From contig CM022667.1 of assembly GCA_012295275.1 (NCBI GenBank), positions 10,899,038-10,912,537 on the forward strand: a stretch of DNA of 13,500 nt. Reading direction: 5' to 3'. The DNA comes from Chrysomallon squamiferum. Taxonomy: Eukaryota > Mollusca > Gastropoda > Neomphalida > Peltospiridae. Of this stretch, positions 1 to 8,547 are shown piece by piece. Each line of letters starts with the position of its first letter. Within the stretch, counting starts at the first letter, position 1. The position numbers were made by a program, and so were the translations under genes. Below the pieces are notes generated by a model. The model had not been told where the DNA came from. It did no database searches and saw only the letters and a program-made list of their open reading frames with translations.

Positions 1-419
1 CAAGTTTCATTATAATAAATTTTTTAAACCACAGACATTTTGTTATTTATAAATATACCAAAATTCCTTAAAAGTAGTTTTCAATAAAACATTTTATAAA
101 ATATATAAATGAACAAATTTTTATTCTAAAACTGTAAATTTATATTTTTTATTTTTGAAAAAAAGGTGTAAATTGCATGCTATGTTTCGAAAGCTTTGCT
201 TTAAAAACAAACAAGGCAAAGAGAACAGATTTGTAACTACTCCTCAAAACCAAACAAAACAAAAATCTCAGTGATTTGTATGTGCATAAAACAACTTTTA
301 GTTCATCAGACATTTTGCTTTTTTCTCTTGGCTTAAATTCAGCTGTAAGTGTTTGAATAGAGCTGGAAACTTTAAAAGTTGAAACTGTGTTACCTTGATT
401 TTTGTACGTTTTTTTTTAA
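1..419. other. AT-rich sequence, nothing recognisable
   Basis: Single-copy-looking AT-rich DNA with short A and T runs, no coding signal and no clear repeat. It ends in a T run that leads into the (TG)n tract. Confidence 0.6.
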
Positions 420-420
420 C

Positions 421-447
421 TGTGTGTGTGTGTGTGTGTGTGTGCCT

Positions 448-489
<42 letters not shown>
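421..489. repeat. (TG)n microsatellite, interrupted
   Basis: (TG)12 at 421-444, a CCTGTGTC interruption, then about 18 TG units at 453-489. Alternating purine-pyrimidine sequence of this length can adopt Z-DNA. Confidence 0.97.
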
Positions 490-490
<1 letters not shown>

Positions 491-719
491 TGTGTATCTG
501 TATCCATTTCTAGTTTTCTTTATATAATATTTGAATATAGTTCTCTGTTTTTCTGTTTTCTTTCTTTGTATTCTGTTTGTCTCTTGAACTTATATTTCAA
601 ATTAAATCTTTTATTTAAAGACATATTCACTACACTTTTAATCTACAGCTATGTTACAGATATGCTTTTAAAAATGGATAAATTCTTCCTTCCTTTTTTT
701 CCAATATTTGTTTAATTTG

Positions 720-1035
720 TTCAATTTCCTTCCTTTTCTATTATTCATCCATTCATTCATCCTTTCTTTGTTTCATTTTTCAATTCTTTCCATCTTTTCA
801 TTTTCTTTCATTCAAAACTTTTCATCTTCTTTTCTTCAGTCATTCGATTCTATTTTACTTTCTTTCTTACCATCTTTTTAACTTATCCTATCTATCCTGT
901 AATCTGAAATAACAGTATCACCAAATTATATTTAAAAAACAAAAACACAACCAAACAACTCAACACAAACCAAAACAACTCAAACTCTCACAAAACATCA
1001 TTTCAACAAACTCTCTTCCTCCTCCTACTAAATCT
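720..1035 (+). repeat. G-depleted, strand-asymmetric low-complexity domain
   Basis: Only six G occur on the + strand in 316 bases, at 770, 839, 846, 899, 906 and 915. The stretch 916-1035 has none. The first part is T/C-rich with TTC and ATTCATCC runs; the second is A/C-rich with CAAAC and CAACTC runs. No coding signal. Confidence 0.9.
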
Positions 1036-1079
1036 GCCATCTGCAACAAAAACCGTTCTTCGAAACAGAACTACTACAA

Positions 1080-1480
1080 GAAAACGTCAACTTTAAAAAG
1101 CCAGCTTGTTTTGATCTACAGCAACACTTCCAGAATCTTTAATTTCCAAAAAAATATTTCCACCTGCAGTGAACCGACTGATATAATTTCATAATTAATT
1201 ATAGAAAAAAAAAAAAAAAAAAACCTCCACAGGTGATCCCACTGCAGTTTAAACCGTGGTGCAGGCTTAGAGTGCGCCATTATGAGTTTGCTAACGGGTT
1301 CTCGGATACAACTTCTAACGAGATTTGACAGCGGTTGTCTGCTCTTTAGATCTGTGAACCCATTTGGCCGGCCCCTAACAAGCGACTGTGATAAGAAGAT
1401 GAGTTTTATGACGGGACACATGCCAAAGCCATTATGAATACGATGATTCGACCATGAAAACTGTCTCATTTTCGTGATGG
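1080..1480. other. Complex non-coding island, candidate regulatory element
   Basis: Ordinary-complexity sequence between low-complexity blocks, interrupted by an A19 tract near 1205-1223. It holds E-box cores CACCTG (1161-1166) and CAGGTG (1230-1235), a repeated GCCATTATGA (1276-1285 and 1428-1437), a repeated spaced motif ATGAGTTTnnnnACGGG (1282-1298 and 1399-1415) and a GGCCGGCC palindrome (1366-1373). GCCAT is the core of Pho/YY1 sites, which occur in Polycomb-controlled genes. Function is inferred only from complexity and motif recurrence. Confidence 0.35.
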
Positions 1481-2030
1481 ATCTCTCAGTTTTTCTTTTT
1501 CTTCTGTCGCTTTGCCCGTCTTTATCTACCTGTCTGTCTCTTTATGTTTGTCTGTGTTTCCATTGTTATTGGCCCTCTGATTTTTCTCTCTCAGTATGCA
1601 CGGTGAAATATTTTTATTATTACTGTGCACATGTATGTCTGTTTGTACGTCTGTCTGTCATTCTACAACTGTATCATTCTATTTATTTATCTTAGTATAT
1701 TCATATCTGACTTTTGTACATATCTATTTATACATCTACAGACCCATCAACCTACCAGTGTCTGTCTGTCTGTTTGTCAGTATGTCCTTATCCCAGTTTT
1801 GTGCACAGACACACACACACACTGAAATAATATTAAAATATTTGCTTCCCATGAAACATTACAAACTAAAACTAATTACGTTCATTTCTACATCAACTAA
1901 AATTCCTTTCTCCTTCAGATGATTCTTCCAGAAACCTTTTTTTTTTTTTTGTTCTTCTTCTTCTTCCTCTCGTTTTTCTATTTTTTCTTTTCTTCGTTTT
2001 TTTTTCTTTCTTTTTTTCTTCTAACAATGT
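1481..2030. repeat. Pyrimidine-rich low-complexity sequence
   Basis: T/C-rich sequence with (TCTG)n patches (for example about 1759-1773), a short (AC)n near 1808-1821, and a nearly pure pyrimidine tract at about 1936-2030. No coding signal; the apparent open frames are Leu/Phe/Ser runs from the repeats. Confidence 0.8.
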
Positions 2031-2238
2031 CTGTTACAACTATACGTGAACTGTGTAAAACTATTGTTATGTGTTCCCATGTGTGTGTAAAACGGGACAT
2101 TAAAGTTAACGGCGCGTTACAAGGGGTTAGATATAAGACAGAACCAGAATGAGCTCGTTTTATGTGCGGGCTTACAGCAATGGATTGTAAAATGGTACAC
2201 TTGAGGCAATGGGGAACATAAAATGCATGTATTAAAGA
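2030..2238. other. Complex non-coding island ending at a poly(A) tract
   Basis: About 200 bases of ordinary-complexity sequence with no long open frame of conserved type. It ends ATTAAAGAC directly before a run of more than 20 A. The ATTAAA-to-A-run spacing is only a few bases, shorter than usual for a processed transcript, so retroposition is possible but weakly supported. Confidence 0.3.
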
Positions 2239-2239
2239 C

Positions 2240-2403
2240 AAAAAAAAAAAAAAAAAAAAAAAAAAAGAAAAAAAAGAAAGGTGAAAAAAAAAAAGTAAAA
2301 GTAAAAACGGAAATCATAAAATGTCAATGACGCCATGAATGAAAGAAATGACATCTTGTGGAATTTTTTTTTTTTTTTTTTTTGTTTTTTTGTTTTTGTT
2401 TTA
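2240..2403. repeat. Poly(A) and poly(T) arms facing each other
   Basis: An A-rich block (about 2240-2303) and a T-rich block (about 2364-2403) flank roughly 60 bases. Inside them ATGTCA (2321-2326) pairs with TGACAT (2349-2354). In RNA or single-stranded DNA the arms could form a stem-loop. Confidence 0.8.
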
Positions 2404-2720
2404 TTATTGTTACTCTTTTTCTTCTTCTTCATCATCATTATCATCATCGTCGTCTTCTTTTTATTACTATTTCTGTTATTGTTATTATTTTGTTATTTTT
2501 CTTCTTATTGTTATTGTTATTATTATTATTATTATTAGTATTATTTTTCTTGCCACCGTTATTGTTATTATTGTTATTTTTTTGTTATTGTTATTATTAT
2601 TATTATTATTAGTATTTTTCTTGCCACCGTTATTGTTATTATTGTTATTTTCTTGTTATTGTTATTATTATTATTATTTTATTATTTTTCTTCCTTTTGT
2701 TATTATTTTTATTCTTCAAG
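2404..2720. repeat. TTA/TTG/TTC trinucleotide block with a 71-bp tandem duplication
   Basis: Imperfect trinucleotide repeats. CTTGCCACCG followed by TTATTGTTATTATTG occurs at 2549 and again at 2620, an offset of 71 bases, with matching (ATT)n flanks. A third, diverged partial copy follows at about 2651-2692. Confidence 0.9.
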
Positions 2721-2765
2721 TTCTTCATCTTTTTCTTTTTACTTCATTTTCTTCTTATCATAAAC

Positions 2766-2850
2766 TGCTGCAGCTACTGCTACTACTGTTACTACTGCTA
2801 CTACTACTACTGCATCTACTACTGCTGCTAGTACTATTACTAGTGTTACT
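2766..2850. repeat. (CTA/CTG)n imperfect trinucleotide repeat
   Basis: Alternating ACT/GCT units with interruptions. In one frame it reads as a Leu run, but there is no coding context. Confidence 0.9.
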
Positions 2851-3155
2851 CTTTATTTATAAGAATTTATTTTTCCATGAAGTATATTTTGTGAAGGTAC
2901 TTCAGTGTCAAGTAATTATTTGTGAAGAAATCTAAATGAAGTGAGGTTTTTTTTTGATGTATACATTTTCTGAATTTGTATTTGTGTGAAGTATGCACTT
3001 CATAATATAGACATCTGTGAAGTATACAATGAGTATTTTGGTATGAAAAATTAAATCTATAAAATACATGAGTATATAAAACGTGAATTATAGTAACTAT
3101 CAAAATACAATGTAGAAGTAAAACATTTTTAAAAATTAAATGGCACATAATATCA
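2851..3155. other. AT-rich sequence with recurring TGAAGTAT motifs
   Basis: TGAAGTAT-like words occur at 2878, 2987 and 3018. Two are part of short perfect inverted repeats: TGAAG-GTA-CTTCA at 2892-2904 and TGAAGT-ATGC-ACTTCA at 2987-3002. No coding signal. Confidence 0.6.
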
Positions 3156-3177
3156 ATATATATATATATATATATAT
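3156..3177. repeat. (AT)11 microsatellite
   Basis: Perfect alternating AT run. Confidence 0.95.
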
Positions 3178-3199
3178 GTAAGAATTTTAATTAAGTAAT

Positions 3200-3242
3200 T
3201 TTTTTTTTTAAAGATAGCACGTCCCTCCCCCCACTGTTTGTA

Positions 3243-3280
<38 letters not shown>

Positions 3281-3359
3281 TAAATTTTTGTTCACATTAT
3301 TTTTATTTTCTCTTTTTTTATTTTAATTTAATTTTTTTTTTAACATATACAATAAAAGC

Positions 3360-3416
<57 letters not shown>

Positions 3417-3650
3417 AATAACGTTAAAAATAATTCCCTTTTTTAAAAAAAAAAAAAAAAAATTTCTTTCAAATAACTAAATTAATACTTTAATAATACC
3501 AAATAATTAGTCTCTCTATGTCTCTTAATTCTTCTTCTTTAAAAAAAAAAAAAAAAAAAAAATCACAAAAAATCCCAACAAATTTAATTGAAAAATGCTT
3601 CATCACAACACCTGAAAAAATAAAAAAATAAAAAAATAAAAAATATATAA
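3200..3650. repeat. Cluster of long homopolymers
   Basis: A29 (3248-3276), A50 (3365-3414), A18 (3445-3462) and A22 (3541-3562), separated by T-rich segments, then AAAAAAT-type units near 3615-3640. Lengths of such runs are unreliable in any assembly. Confidence 0.95.
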
Positions 3651-4060
3651 ATATATTTTGAAAAATGTATTAGCCATAACCTGTGAAAATCCATTTTCAA
3701 TTTAATGCTTCATTACGTAACCTTATTTTGCAAACGTCGGAATTAAATTATTCTTAACAAAAATAAATACATCTTTTGTTTATTTTTTCGATCATTTTTT
3801 CTTTGGAATTGGTTTTTCAAAATATTAATACACAAATCTACGATTGTCATTAGGTCAAGCTTAAGGAAACTGAATATTTTTGTTATGGAAGATTAGGACA
3901 AACTTATCGATTGGTTAAAACCGTGTGCGTAATTCATAGCAGATTAGAGCACTGAAATGAAAGGCATATTGGATTAAGACTTATGAAAAATTTTCGAGTG
4001 TTTATTTTCTGGATATTTCTGTTAAGAACTTGTTTGTTATGTGTAATGCTCTCACTTCTT
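3650..4060. other. AT-rich ordinary-complexity island
   Basis: Mostly single-copy-looking DNA. It includes a GGATTA word (K50-class homeodomain core) near 3970 and a TTATCGATTGG word near 3905. No coding signal; any regulatory role is a guess. Confidence 0.3.
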
Positions 4061-4079
4061 AATTTTATCTGTTATTTTT

Positions 4080-4300
4080 TTAATTTATTAATTTTTTATT
4101 TTATTTTTTTTATTATTTTTTTTTTTTTTTTGAACTTGGGTAATAATTAGGTAATTATTTGTATAGGGTTTCACGATTATGAAGGATTTCTTAGCTGCTA
4201 TTGTAAGACGTCATCATTATTATTATTATTTTTTTTTAATATTATTATTATTTTTTTTATATTATTATTATTTTTTTTATAAGAATCATAATCATTGTTG
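4080..4300. repeat. T-tract and ATT repeats with a 20-bp tandem unit
   Basis: T runs at about 4070-4131, then (ATT)n. Positions 4241-4260 and 4261-4280 are identical: each is ATTATTATTA, then T8, then AT. A similar, slightly longer unit precedes them. Confidence 0.9.
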
Positions 4301-4527
4301 TTACTGTTATTATGATTTTTTATTATTTATCATAATAATTGCCAAACGTATTTCTTATCATTTATGATCGTCATTATAATCATCACATCATTTACATGAA
4401 TTATCTTTGTGATCATTATCATTCCTGTACATTTATCTGTCCATCCATCCATCTGTATTCATCCATCACTCCTTCTGTAACATAGATTCATCCACCCATC
4501 ATTCCATCCATATCTACATCAGTTCTA

Positions 4528-4530
<3 letters not shown>
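4301..4530. repeat. AT-rich sequence with ATCC/ATTC tetranucleotide repeats
   Basis: ATCC and ATTCATCC-like units are scattered over about 4436-4515. No coding signal. Confidence 0.7.
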
Positions 4531-4598
<68 letters not shown>

Positions 4599-4641
4599 CC
4601 CCCTCTCTCCCCCACTCTCTCTCTCTCCCCCCTCTCTCTCT
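4531..4641. repeat. (TC)33 and mixed CT/C-run polypyrimidine tract
   Basis: 111 bases of pure pyrimidine on the + strand except one A at 4614: (TC)33, then C8, TC units, C5, and C6 between CT runs. Mirror-symmetric polypurine-polypyrimidine DNA of this kind can form triplex H-DNA. Confidence 0.97.
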
Positions 4642-4659
4642 AGCTACCTATCTATCTAT

Positions 4660-5400
4660 ATTATGTTATTAACTTTACAAATCGATAACATTAACGATAA
4701 TTTACTTTCTATTTAATAAAAGCAATACACGGACAAAAAGAGAATCCATTTCCATAACAAAGAAATTGACATCACAACAGCTAAACGAAATTAATAACGC
4801 CTTCAATATGTTTAACAAAGCTATTGATTACACTTATGTGCGCAATACACATATTAAATCCCACAGATAACCAAAGCAGTATTCAGTTTCCATCAATCTT
4901 GCCATCTCTAATAGACCGAAACGATATTTGCGAGAATTCCGTGAACACCCAACCTAACCTAACCTACAACGTTCGACCTTAGTTTTCTTCGAATGTTATT
5001 AATCACAAAAGAACGGGTGAAATTAACGATATGAAATTGAACACCGCAGTTTTCTTGCATTACAACAACAATAAGAGCGCACTGTCGTATTTCTGATTGC
5101 TTGCCAAACTTGTAATGAGCTGATCTCGAAATTTGCTTCTCCGACACTCGTTCGAGTAAGACGATCTTTTTTTCGCCGTTCCATTTTCAGTTCGGAAGCC
5201 TGCTCAAGACTGTGGCACGAGTAATTATGAGATGGGAATAATAACAATTATGAATTTAATCTTGGCGTTGAAGGGACAGAGAGAGAGAGATGTAGTGCGG
5301 TGTGTAGTCGCATAAAATGATGTTTGGCCGGGCTTGGGGAAAGATGATTAATAATTTGAGAAAATTGAAGTATGAGGAGAAATCCCCACGCTTTCTTTCT
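4660..5400. other. Longest ordinary-complexity non-coding island
   Basis: About 740 bases with little simple repeat. It contains two AACAAAG words (4756-4762 and 4814-4820; SOX/TCF-like), the arthropod telomere-type AACCTAACCTAACCTA (4951-4966) and a short (GA)n near 5279-5290. Short open frames on the minus strand (4959-5247) resemble no family I know and lack coding character. Candidate enhancer on complexity alone. Confidence 0.35.
4951..4966. repeat. Interstitial telomere-like (AACCT)n
   Basis: Three AACCT units; the other strand reads TTAGG. A two-unit TTAGGTTAG sits at 5489-5497 in the opposite orientation. TTAGG is the ancestral arthropod telomere unit. Confidence 0.7.
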
Positions 5401-5560
5401 TTTCTTTTTTTTTTTTTTTTTTTTTTTTAGGATTTGTCTTGTTTGATGTGTGAGGGAGAGATAATGAAAATTAGAATGTTTATGACTGTTAGGTTAGAGT
5501 GGGTTTTTTTTTTTTTAATAATTTTTTATTTTTTTATTTTTGATTCTGATAATAAATATT
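5401..5560. repeat. Poly(T) tracts in AT-rich sequence
   Basis: A long T run at about 5404-5429 and another at about 5505-5516, with short T runs after. Nothing else recognisable. Confidence 0.85.
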
Positions 5561-5698
5561 GAAATATGTTTGTTATTATTACCACTGTTATCCGCGGCTA
5601 CAACAGAAACTACTAGTCTTACAAAAAATAGCAATATTTACTAGTAATATGTCTGTGTACAATTACTCTTGGTACTATTATTTCAACTAATGCTATTT

Positions 5699-5898
5699 CT
5701 ACTACTACTACTACTACTGTTACTACTTCTGTTAATACTACTGCTACTACTACTATGCTATAACATGTATTTAGGCAAAAACTACAACTATTACTACCTT
5801 TATTATTCTATCATTATTATTAAATCTTTTTACATAATAATATATTCATTTAATAATAATAACAAAATAATAATAACAACAACAGCTATAATAGTAAC

Positions 5899-5963
<65 letters not shown>
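5699..5963. repeat. (CTA)n then (AAT)n trinucleotide cluster
   Basis: Imperfect ACT/GCT units at 5699-5760, AT-rich spacer, AAC units at about 5875-5884, then about 21 nearly perfect AAT units at 5899-5963. Confidence 0.95.
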
Positions 5964-5965
<2 letters not shown>

Positions 5966-5989
5966 TGGTAAATAGAAAATTTCTCCAAA

Positions 5990-6240
5990 ACCCAAATTTC
6001 TATATTCACTATAACGAAACTGCATTAGTATTAAAACCGCGATCTGTTTTCAGGATATTTCCAAGACGCTCGACAAATGTTCTTGAAAAACAGATAATTA
6101 CTTTGAGTAGCCTCAAGCCTATTTCCTTGCAGTGAACTGGCAAATGTTTGAGAAATGTTTCATAGACAAACGGGCGTGTGTCGAAAATAACGCGTTTAAA
6201 AATCTACTGCCATAAGGCAACAGTAAATCAGTTATTCATT
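5990..6240. other. Complex non-coding island
   Basis: Ordinary-complexity sequence with three AAATGTT words (6075-6081, 6142-6148, 6153-6159), the last two in AAATGTTT direct repeats 11 bases apart. TGCC-ATAA-GGCA near 6208-6220 is a short palindrome. Candidate regulatory element, by inference only. Confidence 0.3.
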
Positions 6241-6540
6241 TAAAATCAATTTGACAGAAAAAAAAAATAATATAAATAAATAAAAAGAAGAGAAAAAAAA
6301 AATGCAGAAAATGTGAATTTCTTGGCAAAATATTATCAGGAAAATGAATCTCCTGAGAAAATAAATTTGAACTGTATTGAGTTGCTAGGTATCTTTAAAA
6401 AAAGCAAACCCCCAAGAATTAGATTCTGAATTAGTTGAGTAAAATTAACAGATGAAATCACTTTCAGAAATTTTCTGTTTGATATTCAATTACTGATAAG
6501 CAGAAATCGACTTTTTAATTAGACATATATTCCCATACAG
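6241..6540. other. AT-rich sequence, nothing recognisable
   Basis: A-rich patches at 6257-6301 and otherwise unremarkable AT-rich DNA. No coding or RNA-gene signal. Confidence 0.5.
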
Positions 6541-6752
6541 ATATTGATATATACATTAACATACACAGATTCATGTATATATACACTAACATACATACAT
6601 ATTTATACAAACATACACATTATAGACTCACACATACATATATACATGCATGCATGTCATATGCGTATTACGGATATATACACACATACAAACACAGATA
6701 TAAACAAAAAACATACATGCATACATAATACATTCAAAACACACACACGCAT
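6540..6752. repeat. ACAT/ACAC-rich low-complexity repeat
   Basis: Imperfect ACATAC, ATATAC and CACA units. The apparent Tyr/Thr/His open frames are products of the repeat. Confidence 0.9.
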
Positions 6753-6883
6753 ATATGCATGCATACAAATTACATACACACATACAGTTTCAGACACTCT
6801 CTCAAACACACACACATGCACACACACACGCACACACACTCACATATGCATGCAGACAAATTACAAACACACATACAGTTTCA

Positions 6884-6966
<83 letters not shown>

Positions 6967-6975
6967 GCACGCACA
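6753..6975. repeat. 91-bp duplication carrying a compound (CT)n(AC)n microsatellite
   Basis: ATATGCATGCA...ACAAATTACA...CATACAGTTTCAGAC starts at 6753 and again at 6844. In the first copy the pyrimidine part is only ACTCTCTC, then AC units. In the second it is about 29 CT units (6886-6944), followed by about 11 AC units. Confidence 0.93.
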
Positions 6976-7025
6976 CACAGAGATTCTACCTAGTTAGCAA
7001 ACACCAGAAACACAATACCTCTTTA

Positions 7026-7046
7026 ACACACACACAGTGTGTGTGT
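7026..7046. repeat. Perfect CA/GT inverted repeat
   Basis: (CA)n meets (GT)n head to head: 10-base perfectly complementary arms, 7026-7035 and 7037-7046, around one central A. Alternating purine-pyrimidine arms favour cruciform or Z-DNA. Confidence 0.9.
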
Positions 7047-7049
7047 AAC

Positions 7050-7340
7050 AAAACAATAAATGTCTCGCAACAATGCGAAAAACCTCCGACAGACAAAACA
7101 ACCCGCGAAGTTCTGCCGCGCGCGCTCGAGAGAGAGAGACAGACAGAGAGAGAAATCCACAGTTGAAGAAGAAGAAGAAGAAGAAACGCTTCTTGCTCGC
7201 ACTTAGAGAAAAATGTCAAATATTATTTTCTTTTAATTACTTGTTGTGCTTCGTGTCGGCAGTCCGTACATCTGGGTGGCTGCCACTTATCTCGATTCCT
7301 GACAAGCCATGTCTGGCACTCATAATCAACAATTTTCCAG
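7050..7340. other. Complex non-coding island with a CG-rich patch
   Basis: Contains CCGCGCGCGCTCGAG at about 7118-7132, a short (GA)n, GAA units at about 7167-7185, and about 150 bases of ordinary sequence before A39. No protein family is recognised in any frame. Confidence 0.35.

Positions 7341-7379
<39 letters not shown>
7341..7379. repeat. Poly(A) A39
   Basis: Uninterrupted A run. Confidence 0.95.
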
Positions 7380-7381
<2 letters not shown>

Positions 7382-7439
7382 CCATACGAGTCGAGCAATA
7401 AGTTTCATCATTATTTAGATTGCTACTCGGTGTCAAAAA

Positions 7440-7442
<3 letters not shown>

Positions 7443-7492
<50 letters not shown>

Positions 7493-7496
7493 AAAA
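7443..7496. repeat. (GA)23 followed by an A run
   Basis: Perfect GA repeat on the + strand, opposite in sense to the window's three long CT tracts. Confidence 0.97.
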
Positions 7497-7566
7497 TTGT
7501 TCCGTCAGGTTTATTCGTGTCGAATTACTGACAAATGAGGGTACGTTACTTCTGACAGTTGCCATA

Positions 7567-7595
7567 GGGGGATGGAGATGGGGATGTGGGAGGGG
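7567..7595 (+). other. Putative G-quadruplex motif
   Basis: Four G runs at 7567-7571, 7580-7583, 7588-7590 and 7592-7595, with loops of 8, 4 and 1. One loop is a base longer than the usual 7-base limit. Confidence 0.6.
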
Positions 7596-7598
7596 TAG

Positions 7599-7602
<4 letters not shown>

Positions 7603-7636
<34 letters not shown>
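7603..7636. repeat. Poly(A) A34
   Basis: Uninterrupted A run directly downstream of the G-rich motif. Confidence 0.95.
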
Positions 7637-7638
<2 letters not shown>

Positions 7639-7730
7639 ATAGAACAATTTTTTGGTTACTTTAATTTTTTTGACTTGTTGTTGAAAAGTCAATATTTGTT
7701 GCAGTGTTTGGATGAAATGTTTGAATGAGC

Positions 7731-8174
7731 GAAAAAAGGAGAGTGGAGTGAAAGAAAAGGACTGAAATGAATGAATGAATGAGTGAGTGAGTGAGTGAGT
7801 GAGTGACATGTGAGTGATTGAATGAAGGAAATATGTGAGGGTGAATGAATGAATGGAATGTGTGAAAGTGACTGAATGATTATTGAAAGAGGGAAAGAGG
7901 GAGAAATGAATGGGATAACGGTTAAAAAAGTGAAAATATATAAAAAAAGAACAAAATTAATGAAAGACAGAGAATTTTATAAAGGAAGGAATGAAAAAGT
8001 GAAGAAATTAACCAGAGAAAAATTGGAAGGAGAAATATGAATGACAGATGGTGTTTTGTCTATAAGAATGAAATGAAAGAAATCTGGGATGAATGAATGA
8101 GTGAAAGGAAGAAATAAAAAAGGAATAAAAAATCAATATTATGAAAAAGAAATGAGTGAAGGATGGAGAAATAA
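7731..8174 (+). repeat. C-depleted, strand-asymmetric purine-rich domain
   Basis: About 12 C in 444 bases. GAAT, GTGA and GAAA units dominate, including perfect GAAT then GTGA tetranucleotide runs at about 7766-7806. The 8008-8289 minus-strand open frame (Phe-rich) is a product of this bias. Confidence 0.9.
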
Positions 8175-8380
8175 ACAAAAAAATGTTTAAGAGACTGAAA
8201 TTAGGAAAAACAAGCATAACTAAACAACAAAAACCACAAACAAAAAAGTTAGAAAAAAAAACAAAAAAAACGAAAAATAAGAATGACATAAATTAACAAG
8301 AGTTAGTAAAATAAGCAAAATTCAGTACAAATTAGCAAAAATGAGTGAAATTAACATTAAATGGTTTCGTGTGTCTGTAA
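8175..8380. other. A-rich sequence, nothing recognisable
   Basis: CAAA-rich sequence with TTAGCAAAA-like words, grading into ordinary sequence at about 8360. Confidence 0.5.
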
Positions 8381-8547
8381 CAAATACCTGCCTGTCAGTT
8401 TCACTCATCTTTCCCCCCTCCCCGACAACCCTTCTGTCAACCCTTGTCTCTGGTTACCATGGCAGCACCCACCCACCCTGGTCCAATTAGCCCCGTGACA
8501 AACTGAGTAAGTGGAGATGGGTGTAAGTTCTGTTATCGGCGGAAAGA
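8380..8547. other. GC-richer non-coding island with an X-box-like site
   Basis: Unusually GC-rich for this intron. GTTACCATGGCAGC at about 8453-8466 resembles the RFX X-box (GTTNCC-N2-RGYAAC) with one mismatch in the second half-site. CAACCCTT is repeated at 8426-8433 and 8438-8445. C runs at 8413-8423 make the minus strand G-rich. Candidate regulatory element. Confidence 0.35.

Noticed and set aside
2231-2266. ATTAAA plus poly(A) as a gene 3' end or retrocopy tail
   Set aside because: Spacing is only a few bases, no target-site duplication is seen and no parent transcript is recognisable. Many poly(A) tracts occur nearby.
2339-2935. 198-residue Leu/Phe/Ile-rich frame resembling a membrane protein
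   Set aside because: It is a translation of TTA/TTG/TTC repeats; the hydrophobicity comes from T-rich codons.
7073-7531. 152-residue frame with charged Lys, Arg and Glu runs
   Set aside because: Composed of GAA, A-run and GA-repeat translations around a short non-coding segment.
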